Shown: one piece after another, positions 8,446-17,929 of the stretch
How the letters are laid out: each line of letters opens with the position of its first letter
How positions within the stretch are numbered: the stretch's first letter is position 1
Assembly (NCBI GenBank): GCA_027493775.1
Contig: JAOSKE010000001.1
Coordinates: 1,337,246 to 1,401,245 of the forward strand
Direction: 5' to 3'
Length of the DNA stretch: 64,000 bases
DNA from: Kiritimatiellia bacterium
GTDB taxonomy: Bacteria > Verrucomicrobiota > Kiritimatiellia > CAIVKH01
The notes under the pieces: model-generated
Databases searched by the model: none
What the model saw: the letters and a program-made list of their open reading frames with translations, nothing else
Told to the model about the DNA's origin: nothing
Made by a program: the position numbers and the translations under genes

Positions 8446-8467
8446 ACCGCCCTCTACCGATTGCGCA

Positions 8468-11152
8468 TTATCGCATGGGTACGGGTTGATCCAGCAGCGA
8501 TCCCGGTGCGCTGTCTGTCGGCCCCTCCAGCGGCGGAAGCTGAGGCTCCGGCGCCGGCTCATCAAGCTCCACCGTTGGCAATTCTGCGGGAGGTGCGCTT
8601 ATTGTCCGCTTCTTTTTTGCGGGCGCGTCGTCCTGCTTTGCGGGCGGCTCCGACGCGATCACTTCGTTCGACGATTGGTCCATGGATTGTGCGTGCGGTT
8701 CCACGTCCGATCGCATATTTGTTTCAGGCGCCAACTCGAAGGTGTGCCGACCCTTGCCCTTGCGTCCGGCGTCGGTCTTGCTTTGAGGTTGATCTTCACC
8801 GGAGAACAGCTCCCGAATTGTTCCCGGCGTATCCACATTTTGGCGGTCGCGCAAAATCTGATCCGCCTCCTCGCGGGTCATTTTCGGAAGCTCGCTGTCC
8901 GACCACGTCTCGCCCCACCCTCGTTTCGAAAAGGTGGTGCGATCATGGATGCGCACCGTTTCCTCGCGGGCCTCGTCCGGGGTCATCAAAACGTAGGGGG
9001 TGATCAGCACAAGCAGCTCGGTGCGGCTCTCCTCGCGCGAGTCGGAGCGGAACAGCGCGCCGAGCAGCGGAATATCACCGAGCAGCGGAACCTTCGCGCG
9101 CGAGCGGGTTTTATCCGTGCTAATCAAGCCGCCGAGCACGATGGTATTTCTGCTCTGCACCGCAATCTGTGCATTGATTTCACGTTTTGTAATAATCGGC
9201 ACCTGGTTGTTGTTGATCATGACAAATCCGCCGACGTTATCCGCCGTCTGCCCGATCTCCATCACGACATACCGCTGCGGATTGATGCGCGGGGTGACGG
9301 TCAGCTCAATGCCGATGTTGCGGTACTGATAGTTTTGCGTCTGTGTGCCGGTATCGAACGTGCTGCTCGACGTGACGACCGGACGCTCTTCGCCGATGTT
9401 GATCTTCGCTTCCGTGTTATCCGTTGTGAGCACTACGGGGGGTGGAAAGAATACGCGCATCGCGCGAGTTCGCCGCAAGACGAACGACGGCGTCAATGTT
9501 CAGATCAAAGAACGTCAGATAGTACGACAGCGCGCCCGACCCGAGCGCGGCTCTGCCGTCGGCCTGCGTCAGGATGCTGTTGCCGGCGCGGAACGCGGGT
9601 TCGCCATTCATCACCGAGCCACCACCGAACGAGTACACCGGGCGCCGCACGCCAACGCCGCCGCGCGGGCCTTTGATCTGTTCCTCATAAGCGGTGACAG
9701 AACGCTGCAACCAATCCACACCCGACTCAATACCTTTGCCGAGATTGATTTCGAGAATGACCGCTTCAATCAGGACCTGCGCGAGCATGATGTCGAGGCT
9801 GTCAATGACCTCCAGCAGCGCGTCGAGATCGCTTCTCTTTCCCATCAACAGCAGGGCGTTTGTGCGCTTGTCCGCTAGAATTTTGGTGTTGGCGGAAAGG
9901 CGTCCGATTCCGCTTTCTTCCCCGCCCTCGGCGGCCTTGGGCGCACGTTGCTGCACGCGCTGCTGAATGAAGTCGCGCAGCGCCTGGCTGCGGCTGTCCG
10001 TAGCGTCGCCTGCGGCGGCGGCGGCTCCCTCCGGTGCGCCGGTTCCTTTTTCAGCCGTGGCCGCGCCGATGAATTCGTTGAGGATGCTCGCAACCTCCTC
10101 AGCCTTTGCGTACTCGAGCGCAATCACGCGCACGGCGATGGCGGGATCCACCGGGCGATCCAATACGTCCACGATCTTGTCGAAAAACACGAAGTTTTCC
10201 GCGCGGGAAATGACGAAGAGAATGTTTGTTCGCTCGTCGGCGATAATTTTCACCTTGCCGACAATCACGCCGCGTTCCGCTGCGGCAGCGACGGCTGCCG
10301 CCTCGGCTTCGCTCGCTGCGGTGCGCGGGCGCAGTGCTGCAATTGCGGGAGGCACCTGTGCGCCCGCAACTTGTTCCGCATCCAGACGCGGCTTGTCCTC
10401 TTTCGCCTGTGAATCGGCGATCAGCTCATTCAGCCGACTGGCAATATCCGACGCCTTCGCGTAACGAATTGTGTAAATGCGCGTTTCAACCTTGGACTCC
10501 GTGGGCTGATCAATCAGCTCAAGGATTTCCATAATGCGGCGCATGTTCACTGCGGTATCCGTGATGAGCAAGCTGTTCGCGCGCTCAAGCGGCTGAATTT
10601 TTCCGTAGCCGTGCAACAGGCTTTGAATGATCGGCGTGATCTCTGGAATCTCCGTGTACTTCAGCGTGATGACTTGGCTGATCAGCGCGTCGGTTTCCGG
10701 AAACTGTGTCTCAGGGAGAGACATGCTGACGGACATTCCTTCCTGCCGCGCGGCGGTGGTCTGCACAACTTTGATAAACTTGTCGCCCATTGGAACCAAC
10801 GAAACGTTGTTCATCGCGAGCACGGCCTCGATCGCCTGCATCGCCTCCTTCACCGTCAGGCGTGTCTGACTTTTCAGCGTGATCGTCGCGTTGATGCCCG
10901 GCGATTTAATCAGCGTGCGGCCGAGTAGGTCGGCTACGAACTCAAGCACTTGCTCCAGCGGCGAATCGCGGAAGTTCAGGAGAATCAGTTTCTCCGCGCC
11001 CGTCGGCGGCGTGGTGATCGTTGTCGTAGGGGAAGACTCCTGCGCCCAGACCGGTAGCGGATGAATAATCGGGGGAGCAACCCCGCAATGATCAGCGTGG
11101 TCAGCGCCTTGTAGAGGCCTCGAATCGCTTTGTTTTCCAGTGGTCTCGTCAT
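8468..11152 (-). CDS. gspD: Type II secretion secretin GspD (two frameshifts)
   Basis: Outer-membrane secretin forming the T2SS exit channel. Three pieces join into one ~890-aa protein. The true start is the ATG at 11152, overlapping the gspM stop (ATGA). The signal peptide (MTRPLENKAI...ALTTLIIAGLL) is in one frame; after a C5 run (plus-strand G5 11071-11075) the frame changes to ...PVWA-QESS, a good cleavage site. Several N domains (VEFVADLLGRTLIKSPG, RANSLLITDTAVNMRRIMEIL and repeats) follow. At a C6 run (plus-strand G6 9437-9442) the frame changes again inside RILSTP...VLTTDN, a conserved part of the secretin domain. The secretin core ends with KVPLLGDIPLLGALFRS. The C-terminal ~150 residues are a polar tail. 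Both breaks are one-base homopolymer changes, so sequencing error is likely. Confidence 0.85.
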
Positions 11153-11709
11153 GGTGTGGCCGCCGCGTCGGTTGTTTCGGACACGCCGGTCCGGCTAAAG
11201 GCAAAAAACACTACAAAATTTCCCTTCAATCGTCCGGCTGCGCCCTGCGCGGGCGAGACGGTGAGTTGTCTAACGTCCAAAATAGCAGGGTGGGATTGCA
11301 CCGCATAGAGAAAACGGATGAGCGGTTCCAGTTCGCTTTCCCACGTGCAGTCAATGGCGACTTCGGAAAGATCGCCCGTAACCTTCTCTTTGTTCGGCTC
11401 AATTCGCGAGATGGATACGTGGTTGTCGTCCGCCAGCCGCTTTACGGTTCTCAGCATATCGGCTGTCACCGGATCCGTTGCGCGATACTGCGGGATGCGC
11501 TGGCGCAATTCTGCATACTGCGCTTCCCACTCAGGGCGCTGGTCAATCAGCCGGCGCGCAAATTTTTCCTCATCCCGCACCTTGCGCACGCTCTCGCGCG
11601 CTTCAGACCAGGATTCAACAGCGGGCGTCCCGAAATACCACGCGCCGCCGATCAACACCACCGCCCCGGTTGCCGCCGCCAGAATTAATTCGCGTGCGGA
11701 GAATTTCAT
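11149..11709 (-). CDS. gspM: GspM-like type II secretion protein
   Basis: 186 aa. One N-terminal transmembrane helix (ELILAAATGAVVLIGGAWYFG), a coiled-coil stretch (EARESVRKVRDEEKFARRLI) and a C-terminal ferredoxin-like region, the GspM/PilO pattern. It belongs to the inner-membrane assembly platform and pairs with GspL. It overlaps the gspL stop and the gspD start by ATGA at both ends, which shows tight translational coupling. Assignment rests on topology and position more than on sequence identity. Confidence 0.72.
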   Translation of the reverse strand: MKFSARELILAAATGAVVLIGGAWYFGTPAVESWSEARESVRKVRDEEKFARRLIDQRPEWEAQYAELRQRIPQYRATDPVTADMLRTVKRLADDNHVSISRIEPNKEKVTGDLSEVAIDCTWESELEPLIRFLYAVQSHPAILDVRQLTVSPAQGAAGRLKGNFVVFFAFSRTGVSETTDAAATP

Positions 11710-13091
11710 TTCGACTCCGGCGGAAGTTCGATGGTGAGTTTGAATTGTGAACGCACGATGTTTCCGCGCCGTTGCTGGGTTACCCCTTCCGGCTTCACGG
11801 CGGGGAACAGCTCCGTCTGTTCAAGGTTTTGAAAAAAGTCATAAATGGGATCGCTCGAATCCGCCTCGCCGCGCACCGCAATCTGGCCATATTTCTTGTA
11901 GGTCAACGCCGTGATGTCCACGCCCGGCGGCAGTCGCTCCGCGATTTCGCGGAGAGATTCGAGCGCGGAGTATTTAGGATCGAGATAGCGCTCCAGCGCA
12001 CGCACCTGCTCCTTGAGCTGTTCGACCTGTCGCGCGGGCGGTTGCAGCGTTGCAAGCTGCGCACGCGCCTCGGTGAGCTTCTTTTTCTGAAGCTGCACTC
12101 CGACGGTCAACGCGGCAACCGCCAGAATCCACAGCGCGACAAAAATCGCGCCCGCCATAATCAGAGAGCGCTTGAATTTACGCGACGCCAACGCCGCCTT
12201 CCAATCCGCCGGGGCGAGATCAAGCAGATGCGACCCGCGCTCCATCGCGCGACGCGCAAGGCCTTCGCTCAACGGCGGGAGTGTGTCGAGCAGGTGCGAC
12301 TCTATCGTCGGCTCGCACTGTTCGCGCAACACGTTGAGAAATTCCGGAGCGAGTTCCTTTCGATGCCAGACGTGAAGCGAGCCGATGCGCTGCAGCCCCC
12401 ACTCGGTCTCCATCGTCGTCAGGGTATAATTCAAATCCTCTGCAACCTCGTTTGCCGTCTCCGTCGGCGCGGTCGCGGACAGGCTGCCCAGCGGGCGAAT
12501 CATCAGGAATGTGCCGTCCTGAACAACGAGCAATTCAATGCTCTGCGGCTCGACGATCAACAAGAGCTCGCGCCCCGTTTCAGGGATTTTGCCTTCTTGT
12601 TTGAGTGTGCGCCACCAGCCAAGGACCTCAATATCCACTTCGCGCGGCAGCAATCCGACCGTGCGCAACACTGCGCCCAATCGCTCGATGTGCTCATTCA
12701 GCGACGCGGCGATCAGTACCTGCGATGAACCGTCCTGCTGCGCGAGTATTTCCTGGCCCACCCCCATTTGCGCGACGGGGAAGGGAGAAAACTTGTCCAC
12801 CTGTAGCGACGACATCTCCGCAGCCTCCGCCACATCCGTCGTCGGTAGGCGCACCACGCGCATCAAAACTTTTTCTGTTGGCAGCGCGACGGTCACGCGG
12901 CCCTTCAGCCCCGCGAGCGCGGGTTTCAGGCGGCGTGCGTAGTCCTCGGTGGACTCGGTCGCCGTGGTTGCGGCTTCGAGTTCGCGCTCATTGTGCTCGA
13001 CCACTTCGATCTGCCCCTTGCGGCGTCGAAGCGTCGTCCACTCCGCGCGATTCGGATACAGCGCGAGCGCAGTTATGAAATCATCTGCCAT
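11706..13091 (-). CDS. gspL: GspL-like protein with PilM/PilN-type fusion architecture
   Basis: 461 aa from ATG 13091. The cytoplasmic N-terminal ~300 residues have the actin-like PilM/GspL fold (VTVALPTEKVLMRVVRLP, LQVDKFSPFP, ELLLIVEPQSIELLVV). A transmembrane helix follows (SLIMAGAIFVALWILAVAALTVGVQL). The periplasmic PilN-like part begins with a coiled coil and contains LREIAERLPPGVDITALTYKKYGQIAVRGEADS. GspL binds the ATPase GspE and links it to GspM and the pseudopilus. The gene sits between gspK and gspM. Confidence 0.8.
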   Translation of the reverse strand: MADDFITALALYPNRAEWTTLRRRKGQIEVVEHNERELEAATTATESTEDYARRLKPALAGLKGRVTVALPTEKVLMRVVRLPTTDVAEAAEMSSLQVDKFSPFPVAQMGVGQEILAQQDGSSQVLIAASLNEHIERLGAVLRTVGLLPREVDIEVLGWWRTLKQEGKIPETGRELLLIVEPQSIELLVVQDGTFLMIRPLGSLSATAPTETANEVAEDLNYTLTTMETEWGLQRIGSLHVWHRKELAPEFLNVLREQCEPTIESHLLDTLPPLSEGLARRAMERGSHLLDLAPADWKAALASRKFKRSLIMAGAIFVALWILAVAALTVGVQLQKKKLTEARAQLATLQPPARQVEQLKEQVRALERYLDPKYSALESLREIAERLPPGVDITALTYKKYGQIAVRGEADSSDPIYDFFQNLEQTELFPAVKPEGVTQQRRGNIVRSQFKLTIELPPESK

Positions 13092-13179
13092 ACAGCAATG
13101 CGGAATATGCCCAATGCCGCTGCAAAGCAAAAGAGCGGAATTGCGCGAACGTCGCGCAAGTTGTTACGGGGCCGCTCCT

Positions 13180-14240
13180 TTAATCCATCGGCTCCTCGCG
13201 CCAGAAAACAGGGATCACGCTCTGGTCGGTGACTTGCAGGACGGCCCAGATGCCCGCGCGTACGCCCTGCACCTCGCCGATGGAAACCAAGCGCACGAAC
13301 TTTGTGTCGCGCACGGTCAGCCAACGCGAAATTTGCGGAGTCATTCCGGCGATGGAGTTCAAGTCCTTGATCCCATCGTCCAGCGTGCCCTCCTGCCCGT
13401 CCAATCCGAGGCGCAGGCGGTGAATATCGTCCAGCACAAGGTCATCCATCTCGCAAATGGCGAGCAACTCTTCGTCACCCGCTTCGTTCACATCAATTTT
13501 ACCATCGCCCCAGACTGTCAGTTTTTGCGCAAGACCCCTCATCGGCGGATCATCCGGGTCGAGCGCGGGGCCGCCGTAGATAATCGCGTCCGTCCACCCC
13601 TTGATCATCCGCAGCTCGTCCACGGTTTCCATCGGCCCGTTTTTCACCTTGTAGCCACGGTCTTTGTAAAAGGGGTCGTCCGATTCCGCGCCGCTCGTGC
13701 GGTGCAGATCGTCCTCGTCAATCCAGTCCAGGAGCGCGTCAATTAACTCGTCGTACATCTCTGGCGGGATGTCCGCCTGATCCATCAGCTCCTCCAAAAT
13801 GCAGCGCGCGCTGTCATCCGTCGCCGCCTGCATCGCCAACACATTGATGTTCCAGCGCCGCGGCTCGGGCAGAATGGACAGCTCAAAAAGCCCTCGCCCA
13901 ATTCCTTGCGCTGATTTGAAAAGCCCATGCCCAAACTTTGGAAGCGGTGCGCGAGGCGGATCATATCCTCGTCCTGATCCGGCCCGACTTGCAGCTCGCC
14001 GGTGTCGCCCGTTTCCACGTGCTTGGTCATCACCACCTTCGCCCACTCCACCCCGGCCTGCGCGAGATACTGCGCCTTCGTGCGCTTTCGCATATACGAC
14101 GCAATATCCGCCTCCACCCGCATGTCGAACGCCATGGAGGTCACCAGCAGCGACAAAATCATCAGCGTCCACAGCGCGACAATGAGCGCGGAGCCTTCGC
14201 GATTCTCTTTAACTATGGAATATGTGCGCCGCATCGTCAT
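13180..14240 (-). CDS. gspK: Type II secretion minor pseudopilin GspK (one frameshift)
   Basis: Start ATG 14240 overlaps the gspJ stop (ATGA). The N terminus has the GspK-type signal: a basic segment, then GSALIVALWTLMILSLLVTSMAF. The first frame stops near 13785, but after a T5 run in the coding strand (plus-strand A5 13885-13889) the next frame carries on directly (FELSILPEPRRWNINV...). It contains the helical insert typical of GspK (DQADIPPEMYDELIDALLDWIDEDD) and a helix-hairpin-like segment (KIDVNEAGDEELLAI...MDDLVLDDIHRLR). A sixth T would restore the gene to ~353 aa. GspK caps the tip of the pseudopilus with GspI and GspJ. Confidence 0.83.
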
Positions 14241-15090
14241 TGCCCGCTCGTGATTCTTGCGCGCGGGCCGCGTCCACTGCGGTCGCCGCGATTGCCCGGA
14301 TTGCCCTGTGCGCCTGCGCCAGCCCCGCCTGCCGACGGCGGGCCATCGTTGATGTCGCCCCCTCGCTGCTGACGATTCGGAGAATTTGCGCCGCCTTCAA
14401 CACCGGGCTGCCCGCCGGGCGCCGCGACGGGGCTGGTTGTCGCAGGGCCGAGCGGAATTTGAACCAGCCGCGAGATTTTTATCGGCGGCTCGTACTTGCC
14501 CGGCGCTTCCATAAGGAGCGTTACCTCTATTAGGCCCGGAATCTTGTTCGTGTCCTCCCACTCGTCCTCCCATTTCTCGTCTTCGGGATTCCAGATTTGG
14601 ACATCCAGGCCTTTCACGCGCGGAGAAATATGCCATGCCGGCACATCGTTCTTTTCCATCTCCTCCGCAAGATGCGGGAATGCGCGGACGGTGAACGAAT
14701 CTTTGCCGTCGTCATTCGGCTCAATCGAAACCATCAAGCGATGCACCCCCTGCGCGAGGGGTGAATCGGGCGGCATGAACGATGTGCCGGATGTGACCCA
14801 GCTAATCTCGTCCTTGTCGCCGTTGTCCTCATACCAGAACCCGTAGCGCTCGGGCTTGAGCGGAAAATAGGCGGTCGAGCGGAGCGCGGAAACCAACTGA
14901 TCAATCACGAAGTCGCCGTGCCGAATGTCGTCCACCACCTGCCCCCGCGTCGCCACGCCTTGGTTACGGCGGAAAACGCGCTCCAGACAATCGTGAACGC
15001 GAGTGCCATCACGACGAGCGACACAAGCAGCTCGATCAGCGTGAAGCCGCGCCGCGCGTTGGCGTTAATTTTTTTGGGGCCAGTGCACAT
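14237..15090 (-). CDS. gspJ: Type II secretion minor pseudopilin GspJ (one frameshift)
   Basis: Start ATG 15090. The prepilin signal is ANARRGFTLIELLVSLVVMALAFTIVW, cut before Phe by the prepilin peptidase. The first frame is lost at a G5 run (plus-strand C5 14942-14946); with one more G it continues as GQVVDDIRHGDFVIDQLVSALRSTAYF, and the remaining ~215 residues follow in the second frame. The C-terminal ~60 residues are a Gly/Asn/Pro-rich tail, unusual for GspJ and probably exposed. It overlaps gspI at its start and gspK at its end. Confidence 0.82.
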
Positions 15091-15484
15091 ACGTGACAAC
15101 CGTCTCCGAATTGTTTTGCCCGCGTTCCGACCACGAAATCGTCGTGGTCACGAGCCAAAGCCCGTCCTCCTCCTCGCCCACTTCCTCCACATCGCGCCGC
15201 CACTGATAGCCGCTGTACTCCCCGCTGAAGCTCCCCGACCCGGCCGCATCTTCAATGTCCTCCTCCACCCAAATCGGCTTCTCCACCTCCACGCGCCCGA
15301 ACAGTTCGCGCGTCGTTTCAAGGCTGCGCACCTTGCGAACCACGGCGATGCAACGCGACGCGCCGGCAATGAGAATCGTCAGCCCGATCCCCAAAATCAC
15401 AATCGCCATCAAGACTTCGATGAGACTCAGGCCGGTGCGCGAGCGCCGACGTGCGGCGGAATGAAATGACGGCGCAGATTTCAC
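15065..15484 (-). CDS. gspI: Type II secretion minor pseudopilin GspI
   Basis: 139 aa from a GTG at 15484 that overlaps the gspH stop (GTGA). The prepilin signal reads RTGLSLIEVLMAIVILGIGLTILIAG, with Gly-Leu at the cleavage point and Glu at +5. After the helix the short C-terminal domain contains ETTRELFGRVEVE and ends with WSERGQNNSETVVTYVHWP, a small beta domain as in GspI. It forms the pseudopilus tip complex with GspJ and GspK. Intact. Confidence 0.85.
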   Translation of the reverse strand: MKSAPSFHSAARRRSRTGLSLIEVLMAIVILGIGLTILIAGASRCIAVVRKVRSLETTRELFGRVEVEKPIWVEEDIEDAAGSGSFSGEYSGYQWRRDVEEVGEEEDGLWLVTTTISWSERGQNNSETVVTYVHWPQKN

Positions 15485-16065
15485 AAAAACTCCACGCTGG
15501 TGTCGCCGGAAATGCCCTCCACCTCAATCCGCGCCCGCTTTCCGGCTTTATCCTGTAGCTCAATCACAAAGCCTTCGCTCATTCCGTTCGGGAAAAAATT
15601 GACCCAATAAATATCATTCAGCGCCTGGCCCTTCGACGAGGCTTCGAATGCGGATATTTTGACATCGGCAGGAAGCGGTTTTCTCAATTCGCTCGTAATT
15701 GCTGCGGCTGTGGACGCTTCATTGCCCACATTCGCCTCGCTGCGATCGGCTAGGAAGCGACTCGTCCCCGCGAGCGACGCGCGATCAGCCATGGAAACGA
15801 TCTCGATGGAGCCGGAAACGCGATCAAACAAAATGGCCATATAGTGCTGCTTCAGCACCGTCATGCTGCGCGTGTATTTGACCGACATCACCACCGCGCG
15901 CGCGGCGGCGCGCAGTTGCGAGCCTTGGAACGACTTGGAGAAAAGCGGGACGGCAATTCCCGCCGCAATCAGAGAAATCGCGACAACCAGCAGCAACTCA
16001 ATCAGCGTGAAGCCGCGCGCGCGAAATGACGAAGGAACCCGCCGGGCATTTGCCTGATTCGTCAT
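15481..16065 (-). CDS. gspH: Type II secretion minor pseudopilin GspH
   Basis: 194 aa. Prepilin signal FRARGFTLIELLLVVAISLIAAGIAVPLF near the N terminus, followed by a globular domain (RAAARAVVMSVKYTRSMTVLKQHYMAILFDRVSG) that matches the GspH/FimT core. Its place between gspG and gspI is the standard one. It is a minor component near the pseudopilus tip. Intact, with the stop overlapping the gspI start. Confidence 0.85.
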   Translation of the reverse strand: MTNQANARRVPSSFRARGFTLIELLLVVAISLIAAGIAVPLFSKSFQGSQLRAAARAVVMSVKYTRSMTVLKQHYMAILFDRVSGSIEIVSMADRASLAGTSRFLADRSEANVGNEASTAAAITSELRKPLPADVKISAFEASSKGQALNDIYWVNFFPNGMSEGFVIELQDKAGKRARIEVEGISGDTSVEFL

Positions 16066-16092
16066 TTGCGCATTCGCCGAAATCCGCGAGGG

Positions 16093-16524
16093 TTATTCTT
16101 TACCCCAATTCGTCACATCATCCGCGCTTTCCACGCCATCCGCCCCGAGCGACTTGAGGTCGTACGAGTGCGGATTGTGGCTGCCCGGTGAGGAATAGAC
16201 GAAATCGTTGCCCCACGGATCTTTCGGAATCCCTTTTTCAACATACGGTCCGCGCCAAGAACCTGACGCGCCGCCCGGACTTGTCGTCAGCCCCTGCAGC
16301 GAAGACGGGTAATTACCCATATCCAACTCGTAGAGTCGAATCGCCGTGCTGAGCGCCTCAATGCTCGCCTTTGCCGCAGACTCTTTCGATTGCTGAACAC
16401 GTCCGCCGAGCTTGGGCACTGCGACGGCGGCGAGAATGCCGATAATCACCACCACCAGCAGAATTTCAATCAACGTGAAACCCGAGCGCGCCTCGCGCGC
16501 AACCTTGCGTAGATTCTTTTTCAT
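16093..16524 (-). CDS. gspG: Type II secretion major pseudopilin GspG
   Basis: 143 aa, the usual GspG length. The signal is EARSGFTLIEILLVVVIIGILAAVAVPKL. The GspG signature follows: SIEALSTAIRLYELDMGNYPSSLQGLTT and GPYVEKGIPKDPWGNDFVY...SYDLKSLGADGVE, the calcium-binding C-terminal loop. It polymerises into the pseudopilus that pushes substrates through GspD. The upstream region holds a pair of 15-bp palindromes (16564-16610). Confidence 0.93.
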   Translation of the reverse strand: MKKNLRKVAREARSGFTLIEILLVVVIIGILAAVAVPKLGGRVQQSKESAAKASIEALSTAIRLYELDMGNYPSSLQGLTTSPGGASGSWRGPYVEKGIPKDPWGNDFVYSSPGSHNPHSYDLKSLGADGVESADDVTNWGKE

Positions 16525-16563
16525 CGTCTTTCTCCTAAAACCAATTCAGCGCCCGGCTAAAAT

Positions 16564-16610
16564 TTCCAAGGGTTGGAACTGTTGCGCCCGGCGACTTCCA
16601 AGCCTTGGAA
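16564..16610. repeat. Paired 15-bp dyads, spacing 32 bp (copy 1)
   Basis: TTCCAAGGGTTGGAA at 16564-16578 and TTCCAAGCCTTGGAA at 16596-16610. Start-to-start distance is 32 bp. They lie between gspF and gspG, 40-86 bp upstream of the gspG start on the minus strand. The same pair with the same spacing occurs at 21515-21561 and 48940-48986. Confidence 0.85.
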
Positions 16611-16634
16611 CTTTCCATGTTTGACCCGAGTTCC

Positions 16635-17901
16635 CTACTTTATGTTGAGACCGCTGGTCAGGTCAAATACCGCAAGCAACATGCTGATTGCGATAAACCC
16701 GACCATCACGGCCATTACTACTATCATAAGCGGTTCGAGGATGGTCGTGAAGACCTTAACGCTCCGATCCAGCTCATCGTCGTAGCGCCGCGCGATGTGC
16801 CCCAGCGCCCCCGGCATGTCGCCCGACTGCTCGCCCACCGCGAGCATATCCGTCAGAAGCGGTGGAAACACCTTGCCTGCGGCCAGCGGCCCGGAAATCG
16901 TTGAGCCGTCCGTCACCTTTTCCCGCGCTTCCTTGATTTGCTCGGCAATAATCACATTTCCCATGCTGTCCTGCACAATCCCCAGCGCCTGCAAAACGGG
17001 AACGCCGTTATTCAGCAGCGCGCCGAGTGTGCGCGCGAACTGCGCGTAGGCATTTGCCGTCACAATCTTTTTGAAAACCGGCACGCGAAGCTGCAGCGCG
17101 TCCCATTGATGCTTGCCGGCCGGGGTCTTGATGTGGCGGCGCAAAAAAATCCAGCCCACGAAGGCGAGGATCGCCACCAGCCAGCCCCAGTGCAGCAAAA
17201 ACCCGCTGCTCGCAATCAGAATTCGCGTCGGCAACGGAAGCGTGCTGCCCAGCTCCTCGAAGATGGAGGAGAAGCGCGGCACCACGAAGATCATGGTAAA
17301 AATCATCGTCGCTGCGCCTACGGACAACACAAAGCCTGGGTACACCAGAGCCATCGAAACTTTTTCGCGCGCCGCCTGAACGCGCTCATAGTGGACGTTC
17401 ACGCGCTCCAGCGCATCCGAAAGTTTTCCGCTCGCCTCGCCCGAGCGCACCATATTTACGTACAAGCTGCTGAACGACTCCGGCCACTGGCTCAGCGCAT
17501 CGGAAAGGCTCGCGCCTCGGATAATCTCGTCGCGGAGCGCCACAACAATCTGATCCTGCCCGTGCCCGGTGTGCCGCTGCGACAACGTGTGCAACGCGCT
17601 GCCAAGGGTCATTCCAGAGGAGAGTAAGTCGCTCAGTTCGCGCGTGAACATCAGCGTTTCGCGCAGATTCATTCGCGGTCGCGCATCGCGACGAATCACC
17701 AGCCGCGCCCCTTTTTCTCGCTTTGCGCGCTTTTCCTTTTCCTTCACCGCCGCCGCCGCGCCGACGGTCTCCTGAACAGAAATCGGAGTCAGGCCCTGGC
17801 GCTCCAACTGAATCAACGCCGCGCGCTTGTCGGGCCGCCTCAAGCGTACCGGCGGCGCGTTGGCCGGTCGAAGATCGTGCTGTGTAATTAAACCGTGGCA
17901 T
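16635..17901 (-). CDS. gspF: Type II secretion inner-membrane platform protein GspF (one frameshift near the start)
   Basis: ATG 17901 gives MPRFNYTARSSTGQRAAGTLEAA, the normal GspF beginning. A surplus base in a C3 run (plus-strand GGG 17832-17834) shifts the frame; removing it gives LEAADKRAALIQLERQGLTPISV and the rest is open for ~400 aa. Two T2SSF domains are visible (TLMFTRELSDLLSSGMTLGSAL and QFARTLGALLNNGVPVLQAL) with transmembrane helices around LVYPGFVLSVGAATMIFTMIF, LHWGWLVAILAFVGWIFL and the C-terminal PLMIVVMAVMVGFIAISMLL. GspF anchors the motor complex driven by GspE. Confidence 0.87.
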
Positions 17902-17929
17902 CTTGCGCTATACCGTTGCGATTCGGCCG

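Noticed and set aside
7752..9676. Long plus-strand open frames opposite the histidine kinase and gspD
   Set aside because: They are shadows of GC-rich coding on the minus strand: arginine/proline/histidine-rich, no motifs, no ribosome sites.
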